Positions 34,333 through 34,823 of a DNA stretch of 34,823 bases are shown here, one piece after another. A model generated the notes under the pieces. It worked only from the letters and a program-made list of their open reading frames with translations. It did no database searches and was not told where the DNA came from. The DNA is from a virus, in IMG/VR virus record IMGVR_UViG_3300032085_001143, positions 1-34,823 of that record. One strand, 5' to 3'. Position 1 is the first letter of the stretch, and every line of letters begins with the position of its first letter. The position numbers and the translations under genes were made by a program.

Positions 34333-34703
34333 TATATACCTACGTAAGCTATAACTCTACCAGAAGCTAATTTAAAGCCCGTCCATCTACCATATATAGT
34401 AACACCTTTTGGAAACACTTCGCTATCAACAACGCTACCACCATTAGCGTCAATATCTGTACTAGTTCCATTTGAGCTTGGAAAGTTTTGCGCGTCTGCA
34501 GGCGTTAAACCAGCAGAATCACTAGCAAAAACTGTGTCTTCTAAAAATGTTATTGCTACAAAAACTTTTGTTATTCTGTTTGTGTTACCGGCAGGAGTAG
34601 AGTCAGTGTCATCTCCACCTATTAATGTTACTGCGTTAGTGCCAGCAGTGTGTATACTACCTAACTGACCAAATGCGTAATCTGTTGGATCTTTAAATGC
34701 CAT
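34332..34703 (-). CDS. Small putative structural protein, 123 aa
   Basis: The protein is rich in Gly, Thr, Ser, Asp and Ala with a beta pattern (RITKVFVAITFLEDTVFASD, then VFPKGVTIYGRWTGFKLASG and VIAYVG). This is a kind of short beta protein I recall next to LamG-type genes in marine phages. It might be a decoration or fibre-tip partner of the next gene. No catalytic motif is seen. It starts one base after the stop of the truncated gene and its own stop overlaps the LamG-type start, so the three are likely co-translated. No specific function is claimed. Confidence 0.68.
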   Translation of the reverse strand: MAFKDPTDYAFGQLGSIHTAGTNAVTLIGGDDTDSTPAGNTNRITKVFVAITFLEDTVFASDSAGLTPADAQNFPSSNGTSTDIDANGGSVVDSEVFPKGVTIYGRWTGFKLASGRVIAYVGI

Positions 34704-34704
34704 T

Positions 34705-34823
34705 TTATTTTTCTTTTATTTGTTCGTTTTTCTTTGAGCTTCCGCCGAAGAAGAAGTCTATTATTGTATTTACCTTAGCACTCATAGCGCCAAATATAGT
34801 TGATATAAAGCTTATTTCAAACT
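34705..34823 (-). CDS. C-terminal end of an unknown gene (runs off right edge)
   Basis: The frame open at the window edge encodes 38 residues ending in TAA at 34707-34705. The visible part (FEISFISTIFGAMSAKVNTI, then IDFFFGGSSKKNEQIKEK) has a hydrophobic, Phe-rich helix and a basic end. A small membrane-associated or structural protein is possible. The start lies outside. It is one base upstream of the next gene, in the same direction, which supports it as a true gene of the operon. Confidence 0.6.
   Translation of the reverse strand, partial: FEISFISTIFGAMSAKVNTIIDFFFGGSSKKNEQIKEK

Noticed and set aside
1-34823. tRNA genes, CRISPR arrays, insertion sequences, integrase or attachment sites
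   Set aside because: Coding density leaves no intergenic space above 70 bases, and no terminal repeats, spacer pattern or transposase motif was seen.

Overview
The window is a fragment of a tailed double-stranded DNA phage (class Caudoviricetes, podovirus-like layout). It holds the virion morphogenesis operon and little else. Every supported gene lies on the minus strand, so transcription and gene order run from right (34823) to left (1). The sequence is AT-rich, the genes are nearly gapless (many 1-nt gaps, TAATG junctions and short overlaps), and one gene is cut by each edge. I see no tRNA, integrase, replication gene, CRISPR array or insertion sequence. Start codons are mostly preceded by A/T-rich leaders without a clear GGAGG-type ribosome binding site. 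That suggests a Bacteroidota (marine flavobacteria-like) host. Many proteins also have the look of proteins I recall from uncultured marine phages. Both points are inference, since no database was searched.

Layout in order of transcription. 34823-32362: the end of an unknown gene, a small putative structural protein, a LamG/carbohydrate-binding-type protein and three small hypothetical genes. 32362-24172: the head and packaging block, with a possible tandem GroES-like protein, a terminase small-subunit candidate, terminase large subunit, portal, acidic scaffold-like protein and major capsid protein. The capsid gene is followed by an excellent intrinsic terminator with a UUCG loop. 24111-10631: the neck and tail block, with an unknown 273-residue protein, two ring/adaptor proteins, a 2864-residue tail nozzle-like protein and two further structural proteins. 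10589-264: an ejection block, with a GNAT-like protein, an S74-chaperone-tipped coiled-coil protein, a 509-residue protein with a calcium-loop motif and a 2469-residue multidomain protein. The left edge holds the start of a small coiled-coil protein.

The genes fit one particle. The terminase pumps DNA through the portal into a shell built from capsid protein on the scaffold. The adaptors and nozzle form a short tail. The four last genes follow the same order as T7 genes 13-14-15-16, whose products are internal virion proteins ejected into the cell. The family is unproven: the portal-scaffold-capsid-ring-ring-nozzle-internal-protein series recalls both T7-like phages and crAss-like phages.

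The most unusual content is at the protein level. The 2469-residue protein resembles a phage polyvalent protein. It carries an HExxH metallopeptidase-like motif and a HAD phosphatase-like domain that sits exactly between two F-S-R motifs, with a third F-S-R upstream. The nozzle and one adaptor appear to be split by large inserted modules of carbohydrate-binding type. An endosialidase-type self-cleaving chaperone domain sits on a presumed internal protein rather than on a fibre.
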